A DNA stretch of 64,000 nucleotides from Pseudoxanthomonas helianthi (GCF_017939625.1 NZ_JAGKTC010000001.1:62413-126412); one strand, 5' to 3'; numbered from the stretch's first letter, positions 48,004 to 57,998 are shown. Program-made: numbers and translations. The notes: generated from the letters alone by a model not told the origin.

Positions 48004-48045
48004 AAGGCAACTTCAATTTTCGGACCCAGCGACAGAGGACCCACG

Positions 48046-49209
48046 GTGAACGAACAACCTATTCGGGCCGGACAGGCCACGTTGCGCGACCTCGACACGC
48101 CCTGCCTGATCCTCGACGTCGAGCGCATGGATCGCAACATCGCGCGGCTCAGGACCCGGCTCGACTCGCTGGGCGTGACGCTGCGCCCCCATCTGAAAAC
48201 GAGCAAAAGCGTCGAAGTGGCGCGGCGGGTCATGGCTTCGCCCGCCGGCCCCGCCACCGTTTCGACATTGCGCGAGGCCTCCCGCTTCGCGGGGGCCGGC
48301 GTGCGCGACATCATCTATGCGGTCGGCATCGCGCCGTCGAAGCTGCCCCAGGTCCTCGAATTGCGCGCACAGGGCGTCGACATCGCCGTGGTGCTCGACA
48401 CCGCGGAACAAGCGCGGGCGGTCGCCAAGGCTTCGCTCGATGCGGGCGTGCGCATTCCGGCGTTGATCGAGATCGACTGCGATGGCCATCGTTCGGGCAT
48501 CCGGCCGGGCGACAGCGCGCAGTTGCTGGAGATCGGCCGCTGCCTGGCCGAGGGGGCGGAACTGCGCGGCGTCATCACCCATGCCGGCGCGAGCTATGCC
48601 GCGCGCGGCGTCGAAGCGCTGCGGCAATGCGCCGAAGCCGAACGCCGCAGCGTGGTGGATGCCGCCACGACCCTGCGCGAGGCCGGCTTGCCCTGCCCCG
48701 TGGTCAGCGTCGGCTCCACGCCCACCGCGCACAACGCCACCGACCTGACCGGCGTGACCGAAGTCCGCGCCGGCGTGTTCGTGTTCTTCGATCTGTTCAT
48801 GGCCGGCGTGGGCGTGTGCCGGATCGAGGACATCGCCCTTTCGGTGCTGGCGACCGTGATCGGGCACCAGCGCGAAAAAGGCTGGATCCTGGTCGATGCC
48901 GGCTGGATGGCGATGTCGCAGGACCGCGGCACCTCGAAGCAGGAGATCAACCAGGGCTACGGCGTGGTGTGCGATCTGGCCGGCAAGCCGTATGCGGACC
49001 TGATCCTCGCCGACGCCAACCAGGAGCACGGCATCATCGCGGTCCGTCCCGGTTCGAACGCAAGGCTGCCCGACCTGGCGATCGGCGACCGCGTGCGGAT
49101 ACTGCCGAACCATGCCTGCGCCACCGGTGCGCAGCACGGCAGCTACCACGTGGTGCGCGGCGCTTCCGAAGCGGTCGAAGCGGAGTGGCCGCGCTTCGGA
49201 GGCTGGTAA
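48046..49209 (+). CDS. DSD1-family PLP enzyme (D-threonine aldolase / D-serine or D-hydroxyaspartate dehydratase type)
   Basis: A 387-residue fold-type III PLP enzyme. The N-terminal barrel carries the PLP lysine in LRPHLKTSKS, and the C-terminal domain a zinc pair His/Cys in PNHACATG. The family includes D-threonine aldolase, D-serine dehydratase and D-threo-3-hydroxyaspartate dehydratase; sequence alone does not decide. The start is taken as GTG at 48046 after AGAGGA; an in-frame GTG at 47986 lies in the dyad region. Coupled to RidA by TAATG. Confidence 0.86.
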   Translation: MNEQPIRAGQATLRDLDTPCLILDVERMDRNIARLRTRLDSLGVTLRPHLKTSKSVEVARRVMASPAGPATVSTLREASRFAGAGVRDIIYAVGIAPSKLPQVLELRAQGVDIAVVLDTAEQARAVAKASLDAGVRIPALIEIDCDGHRSGIRPGDSAQLLEIGRCLAEGAELRGVITHAGASYAARGVEALRQCAEAERRSVVDAATTLREAGLPCPVVSVGSTPTAHNATDLTGVTEVRAGVFVFFDLFMAGVGVCRIEDIALSVLATVIGHQREKGWILVDAGWMAMSQDRGTSKQEINQGYGVVCDLAGKPYADLILADANQEHGIIAVRPGSNARLPDLAIGDRVRILPNHACATGAQHGSYHVVRGASEAVEAEWPRFGGW

Positions 49210-49613
49210 TGGCCGCAGGCCGCGCCCGCATCGAATCCATCTCCACCGGGAACGCACCCGAACCGAAGGGACACTATGCCCAGGCGATCGTTCACGGCGG
49301 CCTGGTCCATGTTTCGGGACAACTTCCCCTGCTGCCGGACGGCTCGCACCAGCCGGAAGCCGGTTTCGATGCGCAGGTGCGGACGGCATTGGACAACCTG
49401 TTCGCGATATTGCGTGCGGCCGGCAGCGATCCCGGACGGTTGTTGAAGGTGACGGCCTACATCGTGGGCGTCGAGAACTGGCCGCGCTTCAACGCGATCT
49501 ATGCCGAAGCGATGGGAGAGGCGCGACCGGCCCGCTCCGTGGTCCCGGTTCCCGAACTGCATTACGGCTATCTGATCGAAATCGACGCCGTTGCGGCCGG
49601 CGATTGCCGATAA
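49209..49613 (+). CDS. RidA-family enamine/imine deaminase
   Basis: A 134-residue RidA/YjgF-type protein. It keeps the family Arg in ARPARSVVPV near residue 105 that binds the carboxylate of 2-aminoacrylate-like intermediates. It hydrolyses reactive enamines or imines released by PLP lyases and amino-acid oxidases, both of which flank it. The ATG overlaps the DSD1 stop by one base (TAATG). Confidence 0.9.
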   Translation: MAAGRARIESISTGNAPEPKGHYAQAIVHGGLVHVSGQLPLLPDGSHQPEAGFDAQVRTALDNLFAILRAAGSDPGRLLKVTAYIVGVENWPRFNAIYAEAMGEARPARSVVPVPELHYGYLIEIDAVAAGDCR

Positions 49614-49909
49614 GCCTTTGGCCTAGGCGACGGGAAGAACCATGGCGACCCTTGCCGATCAAGCGCAGGCGAACGCGCAGCCACCGGCTTCGGGGCCGCG
49701 CCAGCAGGCCGAGGTCCGAGCGCGGCCGCGCGCCCTGGACACGTTGCGCGGCCGTTCCGGCCGACATGGTTTCCATCTTCCATGCAGGCCCGCCAAACGC
49801 CGCAGGACTTGCCGCACCGAAGCACGGGATTCCGTGCTGTCGGAACAGGCGAATACAGCAACCTGCATGGATCCACTCTGGCTATCCTGACCTGAAACAG
49901 GAACCTCGC
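49614..49909 (+). other. 296-base spacer without a convincing gene
   Basis: An 82-codon open frame (49642-49890) is Arg/Pro-rich and shows no family features; I do not call it. A small hairpin AGCACGGGATTCCGTGCT lies at 49821-49838 and may be a terminator remnant or an internal promoter element before the oxidase gene. Confidence 0.4.
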
Positions 49910-51235
49910 ATGCCCGCACCGCTGACCCGGATCGAGACCTCGACCGAACTGCCCGCAAGCGCCGATGCCGTGATAATCGGCGGCGGCATCATCGGGGTTT
50001 TCACCGCCTATTACCTCACCCAACGCGGGATGAAGGTCGCCGTCGTCGAGAAGGGCCTGGTCGGCGCGGAACAATCGAGCCGCAACTGGGGCTGGTGCCG
50101 CCAGCAGAACCGCGACGCGCGCGAGCTGCCGCTGGTGACCAGAAGCCTCGACCTGTGGGAGCGTTTCGCAGCGGAGACCGGCGAAGACACCGGGTTCAGG
50201 CGCTGCGGCCTGCTGTACCTCAGCAACGACGAAGCGGAACTCGCCGGCTGGGCGAGCTGGCGCGATTTCGCCAGGACCGCGGGCGTGACCACCCACATGC
50301 TGAGCAGCGCCGAAGCCAGCGAGCGCGGAAAGCTGACCAACCGGCAATGGCGCGGCGGCGTCTATTCGCCGAGCGACGGCATCGCCGACCCCATCAATGC
50401 CGCGCCCGCGGTCGGACGGGCGATCCTCGCGCTGGGCGGCACCATCCACCAGCATTGCGCGGCGCGCGGACTGGAAACGGAAGGCGGCAAGGTCTCGAGC
50501 GTGGTCACCGAAAAAGGCACGATCCGTACGCCCATCGCCATCCTCGCGGCCGGCGCGTGGGCCTCGTCGTTCTGCAGGCAGCTCGGCATCCGTTTCCCGC
50601 AAGCGGCCATTCGCCAGTCGATCCTCGCCGTTGCCGACGGCCCCGAGCCGTTGCCCGACGCGATGTATACCTCGTCCCTTTCGATCACGCGCCGCGGCAC
50701 GCTGGGACACACGCTGGCGATCAGCGGCCGTGCGCGCGTGGATCCCACGCCGCAGTTGCTGCGCTTCTCGCCGCAGTTCCTGCCGATGTTCGGCAAGCGC
50801 TGGCGCAGCCTTTCCCTCGGCGGCCTGGAAGGCGTCCGCTCGGGCCATGAAAATCTGTCGCGTTGGCGCAACGACCAGGTGACGCCGATGGAGCGCATGC
50901 GCATCCTCGACCCCGCCGTCGATCGCGCGACGGTCGAACTGACCCGTGCGCGCGCCATCGAACTCATTCCCGCGCTGAAGAACCGGCCTGTTGTCGCGTC
51001 GTGGTCGGGCTATGTCGACAGCACGCCCGACGGCGTACCCGGCGTGGGCGAAATTCCGAAGTTGCCCGGCTTCATCCTGGCCGCGGGCTTCAGCGGCCAC
51101 GGCTTCGGCATTGGCCCCGGCGCCGGTCACCTGATCGCCGATATCGCCAGCGGCGCCAATCCCATCGTCGATCCGCGCCCGTACCATCCGGATCGCTTCG
51201 CCAGCTCGCAGAAAACCCAGGTCGCCGATTTCTGA
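49910..51235 (+). CDS. FAD-dependent amino-acid oxidase/dehydrogenase (DadA/DAO family)
   Basis: A 441-residue flavoprotein with the Rossmann motif VIIGGGIIGVFTAYYL near residue 21, a second FAD stretch SRNWGWCRQQNRD, and the C-terminal GFSGHGFGIGPGAG of the D-amino-acid oxidase fold. It would oxidise an amine or (D-)amino acid to an imine, which RidA can hydrolyse. ATG at 49910 after AGGA. It shares direction with the DSD1 and RidA genes. Confidence 0.88.
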   Translation: MPAPLTRIETSTELPASADAVIIGGGIIGVFTAYYLTQRGMKVAVVEKGLVGAEQSSRNWGWCRQQNRDARELPLVTRSLDLWERFAAETGEDTGFRRCGLLYLSNDEAELAGWASWRDFARTAGVTTHMLSSAEASERGKLTNRQWRGGVYSPSDGIADPINAAPAVGRAILALGGTIHQHCAARGLETEGGKVSSVVTEKGTIRTPIAILAAGAWASSFCRQLGIRFPQAAIRQSILAVADGPEPLPDAMYTSSLSITRRGTLGHTLAISGRARVDPTPQLLRFSPQFLPMFGKRWRSLSLGGLEGVRSGHENLSRWRNDQVTPMERMRILDPAVDRATVELTRARAIELIPALKNRPVVASWSGYVDSTPDGVPGVGEIPKLPGFILAAGFSGHGFGIGPGAGHLIADIASGANPIVDPRPYHPDRFASSQKTQVADF

Positions 51236-51381
51236 TCGGCGCTCTCGTCGCGACGCCAGGCAGGCGCTCCTGCCGCCGCTCCAGCGCAGACCGACCGGAA
51301 GCTACTTTTCCGCCCTTCGACGGACCGGCATCGAGTGGATTTCCGTCGTTCGTCGCCGCGTCGGCTGGACGCGGGAACGGC

Positions 51382-52836
51382 TCAATCGAAGCCGAGGATC
51401 GACTTGGTTTCGAGGAATTCGCCCAGGCCGTGCTCGCCGTATTCGCGGCCGTTGCCGGAGCGCTTGTAGCCGCCGAACGGCGCGTTCGGATCCCAGGCCG
51501 GATGGTTGATGTGCACCTGTCCGGTACGGATGCGCAGCGCCACCGCGCGGGCCTGCGCCAGGTCGGTGCCCTGCACGTGCCCACCCAGCCCGTACTGGGT
51601 GTCGTTGGCGATGTCGACCGCTTCGTCCACGCCGTCGTAGGGAAGGATGCACAGCACCGGTCCGAAGATTTCTTCCTGCGCGATCCGCATCGAGGTGGTC
51701 ACTTCGGAGAAGATCGTCGGCCTGGCGAAGAAGCCGTGGGCCAGGCCTTGCGGCCTGCCGAGGCCGCCGCACAGCAGTTTCGCGCCCTCGTCGATGCCGA
51801 CGCGGATCATTTCCTGCACGCGGTCGAATTGCGCGCGGTTGGCCAACGGCCCCAGCGCCGTGCCTTCCTCGCGCGGATCACCGACGACGATGGCGTCGGC
51901 CGTTTCCGCCGCGAGCCTTTCCACTTCGTCCAATCGTGAGCGCGGCACCAGCATGCGAGTCGGCGCGCTGCACGACTGGCCGACATTGCGGAACGCGGTC
52001 ATCACCCCGAGCGGAACGACCCGGGCGAAATCGGCGTCGGGCAACAGCACGTTGGGCGACTTGCCGCCCAGTTCCTGGGTCACCCGCTTGACCGTCGGCG
52101 CGGCCGCCTGCGCGACGAGCACGCCTGCACGATTCGAACCGGTGATCGAGATCATGTCCACGCCGGGATGGGCGGCCATCGCTTCGCCGACCTCGGGACC
52201 GGTGCCGTTGACCAGGTTGAATACGCCGGGCGGCAGGCCGGCGTCGTGGATGGCCTGCGCAAACAACAACGCGCTCAACGGAGAGAGCTCGCTGGGCTTC
52301 AGTACGATGGTGCACCCCGCGGCGAGGGCCGGCGCCACCTTGGCGGTGATCTGGTACAGCGGCCAGTTCCACGGCGTGATCAGCGCGCACACGCCGATCG
52401 GCTCGCGTGAGATCGCGGTGGTGCCGTGCATGGACAGGAACGGGTAATCCGCGAGCAGGTCGCGGGCCACGCGCAGGTGCTCCGCCGCCAAGGGCACCTG
52501 TGCATTGCGCGCGTAGCTGATCGCCGCGCCCATCTCGCGCGAGATGGCCTGGGCGAATTCCTCCGCGCGTTCCAGCACCAGCGCGCGGATCCGGTCGAGA
52601 TAGGTGGCGCGCTCGCCGGCGGACAACGCGGCGTAGGCCGGAAAAGCGGCGCGCGCGGCAGCCACCGCACGATCCACGTCGGCCGCACTGCCGACGGCGA
52701 TTTCGCCAACGGCCTGCTCGGTGGCCGGGTTCACGATGGGCAGCATGGCGCCTTCCAGCGGCACCCAGCGTCCGTCGATGTAGGCGCCGTGGCGGATCGG
52801 GCCGCCCGCCATTATGGTTTCGAACAAGGCTGTCAT
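51382..52836 (-). CDS. Aldehyde dehydrogenase family protein
   Basis: A 484-residue NAD(P)-dependent aldehyde dehydrogenase: TPWNWPLYQITAKVAPAL, catalytic Glu in QELGGKSPNVLLPDADF, catalytic Cys in GQSCSAPTRM, and a C-terminal PFGGYKRSGNGREYG. It is a broad-specificity type rather than a GabD. Convergent with the FAD oxidase, 146 bases away, and 72 bases after the acyltransferase gene on the same strand. It might oxidise an aldehyde from the oxidase. Confidence 0.88.
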   Translation of the reverse strand: MTALFETIMAGGPIRHGAYIDGRWVPLEGAMLPIVNPATEQAVGEIAVGSAADVDRAVAAARAAFPAYAALSAGERATYLDRIRALVLERAEEFAQAISREMGAAISYARNAQVPLAAEHLRVARDLLADYPFLSMHGTTAISREPIGVCALITPWNWPLYQITAKVAPALAAGCTIVLKPSELSPLSALLFAQAIHDAGLPPGVFNLVNGTGPEVGEAMAAHPGVDMISITGSNRAGVLVAQAAAPTVKRVTQELGGKSPNVLLPDADFARVVPLGVMTAFRNVGQSCSAPTRMLVPRSRLDEVERLAAETADAIVVGDPREEGTALGPLANRAQFDRVQEMIRVGIDEGAKLLCGGLGRPQGLAHGFFARPTIFSEVTTSMRIAQEEIFGPVLCILPYDGVDEAVDIANDTQYGLGGHVQGTDLAQARAVALRIRTGQVHINHPAWDPNAPFGGYKRSGNGREYGEHGLGEFLETKSILGFD

Positions 52837-52908
52837 GGGATACCGCGAAGAAGGAGTTGCACCTGCCTGTCGTCGAGCGATGTCGGCGCCATCAGGACGC
52901 CGGTTTCG

Positions 52909-54120
52909 CTAGAAATACTTCACCCAACCGATGGAAGTCCGACGCTTGAAATTGCCGAACCAGCGGGTCGGGTAATACAGCACGAACCACATCAGCACCG
53001 TGACCAGCCAGACGATCCAGAACTGGTCCGGGCCCACGCCGAAGCGCTCCACGCCACTCGGACTCACCTGGTTGGGGCCGAAAGTCGCCAGCAGGATCTT
53101 GTAGCCGGTGATCAACACGAGCAGGTGCAGGAGGTAATAGAACATCGGCGCCCCACCGAAGGTCGACATGAAGCGGGTGAAGCCATTGTCGGCCTGGTCT
53201 ATCGCCGCCAGTATGAAGAAACCGCCGCCCAGGGTCATCAGCAGGAAATCCAGCGAGGGCGGGTACTTGGTGTAGTCGAGGAAATCCATCACCGTTTGCA
53301 CGGTGGTCGGCCAATGCGTCCACGGCGCGTTCTCGCCGTAGATGTTGAAGCCGCGCAGCACCAGCAGGGCCAGCCAGCAACAGGCTCCCATCAACACCAA
53401 CAGCTTGCGGCGGCGCGCGCTATCGAAACCGCGCGCGAAGATCGGCCCCGCGCACCAGCCCAGGAAGATCACCCCGACCCACGGCCAGGCCGGATAGGTC
53501 ACGCGCACCTGCGGCACGGTGTCGAACAGCACGTCGCGATGCATGAACAAGGTCCACAAGGCGTGCAGCGGATGCTCCGGCGGCAGCGCGATCCAGGTAT
53601 ACAGGTTGTGCGTGCAGACGATGGCCAGGCCGGCAACCAACAGTACCTTGCGCGGCAAGCCCGAGGCGAAGGCGAGCACGATCATCGAGAAGCCGATCGC
53701 CCACAACACTTGCAGCCAGATCTTTTCCGGCCACTGGCCGACCCACAGGAAACTCATCACGAAGATTTCCAGGAAGATCAGCAGCGCGCCGCGCTTGAGC
53801 AGGAAATCCCGCGCCGAACGCGGTGGCGCACCCGGCGGATTGGCATACAGCCAGGCGCCAAGACCCGTGAGGAAAACGAAGATGGGCGCGCAGAAGTGCG
53901 CCGCCAGCCGGGTGAAGAACAGGAACGGCGGCGTATCCGAGATCGTCATCGGATCGCTGACCGGATGGTGCAAGTAAAGGTTCTCGCGAACGTGGTCCAT
54001 CATCATCACGCACATCACCAGGCCGCGCAGCGCGTCGATGGAGGTGATGCGCTTGCCGTGCGCCGCCACGGCGGACGCCAGCGGCGGTGCGCCGGAGAGT
54101 GATTGGATGCTGCTCGACAT
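52909..54120 (-). CDS. HGSNAT/DUF1624-type membrane acyltransferase
   Basis: A 403-residue protein with about ten hydrophobic segments. The N-terminal signature RITSIDALRGLVMCVMMMDHVREN is shared with heparan-alpha-glucosaminide N-acetyltransferase-like and OpgC/YeiB-type proteins (landmark: IDALRGL and MMDHVR). Such proteins acylate sugars or lipids across the inner membrane. The ATG at 54120 follows the receptor gene by 87 bases on the same strand; an earlier in-frame start is less likely. Substrate unknown. Confidence 0.8.
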   Translation of the reverse strand: MSSSIQSLSGAPPLASAVAAHGKRITSIDALRGLVMCVMMMDHVRENLYLHHPVSDPMTISDTPPFLFFTRLAAHFCAPIFVFLTGLGAWLYANPPGAPPRSARDFLLKRGALLIFLEIFVMSFLWVGQWPEKIWLQVLWAIGFSMIVLAFASGLPRKVLLVAGLAIVCTHNLYTWIALPPEHPLHALWTLFMHRDVLFDTVPQVRVTYPAWPWVGVIFLGWCAGPIFARGFDSARRRKLLVLMGACCWLALLVLRGFNIYGENAPWTHWPTTVQTVMDFLDYTKYPPSLDFLLMTLGGGFFILAAIDQADNGFTRFMSTFGGAPMFYYLLHLLVLITGYKILLATFGPNQVSPSGVERFGVGPDQFWIVWLVTVLMWFVLYYPTRWFGNFKRRTSIGWVKYF

Positions 54121-54207
54121 GGTGGACCTCCGGCTGATCTGAAACGACTGCCCTGCAAACCGTGCGACCGGCCCGGGACGGGCCGGCCGCATTCCACGGC
54201 CAACTAC

Positions 54208-56394
54208 TCAGAAGGCGTAGCGGGCGTTCAGCGTAATGGTGCGTTCGCTGCCCGGCATCACCCAATACAGGCTGTAAGAGCTGGCGTAGAAGCGCTTGTT
54301 GAACAAGTTGTTGACGTCCAGGGTCAGCTTCAGCTTGTCGGTGACATCGTAGCCGGCGACCGCCTTCCACGTCGTGTACGACTTCAGCTTGAAGAAGTCG
54401 ACCGCACTGAAGGCGGCCTGCGCACCTTCGCGCTCACCCACGTACTGCACGCCGCCGCCGAGATAGGCCTTGTTGCCGGCCACGGCGAAGTCCTTGATCA
54501 ACAGCACGTTGGCCGAGTCCTTGGGAACGTTGGCCATCTGCCGGCCGGTCAGGCTGAAGCCGGTGAGCGCGGCGTTGTCCTTGGTCACCTGTGCGTCGGT
54601 ATAGGCATACGACCCGTACAGGCGCAGGCCTTCGGCGATCTGGCCGCTCACGTCCAGTTCCACGCCTTTGCTCTCGACCTCGCCCACCGCCATGCTGTAG
54701 TTGTTCGGATCGATCGGGTCGGGGGTCAGCACGTTGTTCTTGGTGATCTTGTACAGCGCCAGCGTGGTGTTGACGCGACCGGTGTCCCACTTGGCGCCGA
54801 TCTCGTAGGACTTGCCTTCTTCGGGATCGAAAGCGTGCTGGACATTGTTGCTGTCGGGGCGGCTGGCGCCGCTGTTCGGACGGAAGCTGCTGGAAGTGGT
54901 GGCGTACAACGACCAATGCTCGTTCGGCTGGTAGACCAGGCCCACGCGCGGACTGGTGGCGGTGGGCTCCTGGTGCACGAAGTTCCCGGTCCTCAGGTTG
55001 TGCACGGTCTGCTCGTATTTGTCGTAGCGCACGCCAACCAGCGCCTTCCACCGTTCGCCCAAGTCGATCTGATCCTGGGCGTAAACCGCATAGGATTTCT
55101 GGTCTTCATCGGTGTTGATCGAAATCGCCTTCACCGGCTTGGGCGCACCGTAGACCGGATCGTAGGCGTTTATGCCATAGATGGTGCCGGCCGGATCGGC
55201 TGCGTTCTGTTTGCGACGATCGTCGAAGCGATAGCCATCCACGCCGAACAGCAGATTGTGGGTAACCTTGCCGGTAGCGACCTTGCCAATGATCTCGAAA
55301 CGCGCCGAACGGTCGACCGCATTGTTGTCGCGGTCGCGGTAGCGGCGACGCAGGATGTTCCCGGGGCGCAGCGCGCCATAGGGGCGCACCTCGGAACTGT
55401 TACCTTCCATCGAGCTTTCACGAAAGCTGAAGCCGGTCTGCAACTGCCAGTTGTCGTTGAACCAGTGCTGCAGGAATACCTGGTGGCCCAGCGACTTGAT
55501 GATGTGCGGGCCATCGTTGGGTTCACCGTAGAAGTTGTGGATGTCCACGTTGGGCGGAAAGCCGTCGATGGCGACCACGCCGCGATCGAACGGGATTTCC
55601 TGGCGCACCGCCTCGATTTCGTACGACAGCGTCGTATCGGGCGAGATCATCCACAGGAACGATGGCGCCACCAGGTAGCGCTTGTAGTGGATGTAATCGC
55701 GGAAGCTGTCGCCTTCCTGATACGCGGCGTTCAGTCGGTAGGCGACGGTTTCGCCCAGCGGGCCCGTGGAGTCGATCGCGCCGCGATAGGTGTTGAAGGT
55801 ACCCACGCTCAGGTCCAGCGTGTTGGCCGCCTTGAACAACGGCTTCTTGGTGTTGATGTTGACCGTGCCGCCGGGCTCGCCGCGGCCGTACAGGGCCGAC
55901 GACGGGCCTTTCAGGATCTCGACGCTGTTGGTGTTGCCGCCGTCGCGCACGCCGTTGAAGCCGCGGCTGGCACTGAAGCCGTTGACCATGTAGTCGGAGC
56001 CGAAGTCCAGGTTGCCGGCGAAGCCGCGCATGGCGTAGCTGTCCCACAGGCCGCCGAAGTTGCTCTGCTGGGAAATGGTGCTGGACAGATCCAGCGCGCC
56101 CTTCAGGTCGGTCACGCCGGCGTCGCGCAGCAGGCCGGAGTCGAGGATCTGGATGCTCTGCGGCAGGTCCTTGATCAGCGCGTCGGTCTTGGTGGCGCCG
56201 GTCACGCTGAGGTTGCGGTAGGGCTTGCGTTCGTCGCGGACGTTGACCGCGTCCAGGGTCTTGGCCTTGGTTTCGGAGGTGCTTGCCTGTGCGGTGGCGG
56301 AAGCGGACTGGGCGGCTTCCTGCGCCAGCGCCATCTGGGTGCAAACGGCGAGGCAGGTGGGGATGAGGATTCGGAATGCGGAGCGGCGGGACAT
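54208..56394 (-). CDS. TonB-dependent siderophore-type receptor
   Basis: A 728-residue outer-membrane receptor with a signal peptide (ending ALAQ), a TonB-box region TLDAVNV near residue 46, a plug with IKDLPQSIQILD and VEILKGPSSALYGRGEPGG typical of siderophore receptors, and a barrel ending ARYAF. No TonB N-terminal signalling domain is seen, so no FecI/FecR circuit is implied. It precedes the acyltransferase gene. No clear Fur box or cobalamin riboswitch was found upstream. Confidence 0.9.
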   Translation of the reverse strand: MSRRSAFRILIPTCLAVCTQMALAQEAAQSASATAQASTSETKAKTLDAVNVRDERKPYRNLSVTGATKTDALIKDLPQSIQILDSGLLRDAGVTDLKGALDLSSTISQQSNFGGLWDSYAMRGFAGNLDFGSDYMVNGFSASRGFNGVRDGGNTNSVEILKGPSSALYGRGEPGGTVNINTKKPLFKAANTLDLSVGTFNTYRGAIDSTGPLGETVAYRLNAAYQEGDSFRDYIHYKRYLVAPSFLWMISPDTTLSYEIEAVRQEIPFDRGVVAIDGFPPNVDIHNFYGEPNDGPHIIKSLGHQVFLQHWFNDNWQLQTGFSFRESSMEGNSSEVRPYGALRPGNILRRRYRDRDNNAVDRSARFEIIGKVATGKVTHNLLFGVDGYRFDDRRKQNAADPAGTIYGINAYDPVYGAPKPVKAISINTDEDQKSYAVYAQDQIDLGERWKALVGVRYDKYEQTVHNLRTGNFVHQEPTATSPRVGLVYQPNEHWSLYATTSSSFRPNSGASRPDSNNVQHAFDPEEGKSYEIGAKWDTGRVNTTLALYKITKNNVLTPDPIDPNNYSMAVGEVESKGVELDVSGQIAEGLRLYGSYAYTDAQVTKDNAALTGFSLTGRQMANVPKDSANVLLIKDFAVAGNKAYLGGGVQYVGEREGAQAAFSAVDFFKLKSYTTWKAVAGYDVTDKLKLTLDVNNLFNKRFYASSYSLYWVMPGSERTITLNARYAF

Positions 56395-57074
56395 GGGCGT
56401 TTCCTGTTGCGAAGGGTGGCACAGGGAAGGGTTTGTTCGGTGCGGTTCCGTCGCACGGACCGAAGCATCCAGAGATCGTTTTGCCGTCGTCTTGTACGAA
56501 ACATATTGCCGTCATCAAAACGACATTACGCGCCGGACTGCCCTCGCCTCCCCATACATTTGCATTGGCAAAAGGGCCTCCCCGGCAGATCACGCTGCCG
56601 TAACCATCCCGGCCCGGGAACCCCTCTGCATCGCACAAGCCTTGTTCCGCCGGGAGCTTCGCGCATGCAAACCACAGTCGGCCGCAAGCGGCGGGATAAG
56701 GCGGGTTATCGTTTCCGTTGAAACCTCGCTGCAAGGCGTTTCCATGCACGCAGCGGGTGCGTGTGCACCCCGATGGTTCATGCCTTTTCGTGGGAGCGGC
56801 CTCGGCCGCGAATGCTTTTCTCGAGGCCTCCGCAAGGCATTCATGAGCAAGCTCGCCCGCAGAAGAGAGGCGTTTGCCATGCCTGCACGGCAAACAGGCT
56901 CCCGCAGGTTCTCCCGTGCAAACGGCAATGAGCATGCCAAGGCGACGCGATCAGGGAAGCAGGTAGCGAATCGACTGGCTCGTGCGAGCGGCAGCAGTAC
57001 GACAGGATCACGCGTCTACGATTTCCACGCCACCGGCAGGATGATCGCTCGCTGCCGGTCCCGCTCCGGCAACA
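56395..57074. other. 680-base intergenic region with a decayed REPIN
   Basis: No supported gene. The receptor promoter should lie at its left end, near an AT-richer stretch around 56500-56540. A GTGGGAGCGGCCTCGGCCGC arm at 56790 faces a decayed partner ending near 56861. A 116-codon minus-strand frame (56590-56940) runs through this repeat and has no family features. The right half, before the copD stop, shows nothing. Confidence 0.5.
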
Positions 57075-57998
57075 TCACCCCGTCGGATCCAATGTCCCCA
57101 GCCAAGCCACGAGCGCAAGGACCAGGACGGCCAGCCCCATCTCCGCCCACAGGCTTTGTTTCAATGTCCGGATCGCTGCGGAGGTATCGCCATCGTCCAG
57201 CGCGCGTTGCAGTACCGGGGCATGCCGGAACCGGTTGGCCGCCGCCAGCACCAGCATGCCGGCGAAAGCGCCCAGTTTGGCCAGCAGCAGACGGCCATAC
57301 AGGCCGTGGACCAGGCCATCGAGCGAAGGACCGACGATGAGCAGGTAATTGAGGACGCCGCTGACGACAAGCACGATGACGATCACCGTGCCGAAGCGGG
57401 CGAACCCGCTGGCTGCGCCCGACAGCAGGCGCACGGTTTCAGGACCTTCCTGCCCAGCCGCATGGAAGGCCAGGACGATCAGGGCCACGATGGCCCCGAC
57501 CCATGCGCCGGCGACCCAGAGGTGGACGATGTCCGAGCCCAGATGCAACCAACCCAGCGCTCCCTCGCTCATCGCGCCATGCCCGGCCCATGCCAACGTT
57601 GCGAGGGCGACCCCACCCAGCATCACTTGCGCGCCGACGCGAACCGGTTGCCGGCCGAAGCCCAGGAAGGGCACGCCCACGGCGAACAGCAATGCCGCGA
57701 CCCGGATGTCCCATGCGATGCCTACGCTGGTCTGGGTCAGCAGCAGCACGGCGACATCCCGCACAGCGGCCGGATCGCCGGACTCGCTCATGCCCCGCGC
57801 CATCGCCCACAGTCCCAGGCCCGAGGCGGCAAGGGCCAACAGCGCGGCAACGCCCGTCAACCGGGCCAGGCGCCGCACGATCGGCAAACCCGAGCCGTCG
57901 CCCTCAATCGCCTGCAGCACAAACACCGGCAGGCCGAACGCCAGGGCCAAACTGAGATAAAGCGCCAGGCGACTGGCTACCAGCAACGCATCGGGCAT
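57075..57998 (-). CDS. copD: CopD-family copper resistance/uptake membrane protein
   Basis: A 307-residue inner-membrane protein with about eight hydrophobic segments and histidines on the periplasmic side (WAGHGAMSEGALGWLHLGSDIVHLW), the CopD/PcoD pattern. CopD with CopC imports copper in several species. It begins 10 bases after copC. Confidence 0.88.
   Translation of the reverse strand: MPDALLVASRLALYLSLALAFGLPVFVLQAIEGDGSGLPIVRRLARLTGVAALLALAASGLGLWAMARGMSESGDPAAVRDVAVLLLTQTSVGIAWDIRVAALLFAVGVPFLGFGRQPVRVGAQVMLGGVALATLAWAGHGAMSEGALGWLHLGSDIVHLWVAGAWVGAIVALIVLAFHAAGQEGPETVRLLSGAASGFARFGTVIVIVLVVSGVLNYLLIVGPSLDGLVHGLYGRLLLAKLGAFAGMLVLAAANRFRHAPVLQRALDDGDTSAAIRTLKQSLWAEMGLAVLVLALVAWLGTLDPTG

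Noticed and set aside
49642-49890. An 82-codon plus-strand frame between RidA and the FAD oxidase
   Set aside because: Arg/Pro-rich, no motif, no convincing ribosome site; treated as spacer.
56395-56760. Cobalamin riboswitch or Fur box upstream of the siderophore-type receptor
   Set aside because: Read on both strands; no B12-box-like conserved core and no convincing 19-bp Fur dyad was found.
56590-56940. A 116-codon minus-strand frame in the gap before copD
   Set aside because: It runs through a REPIN and shows no family features.
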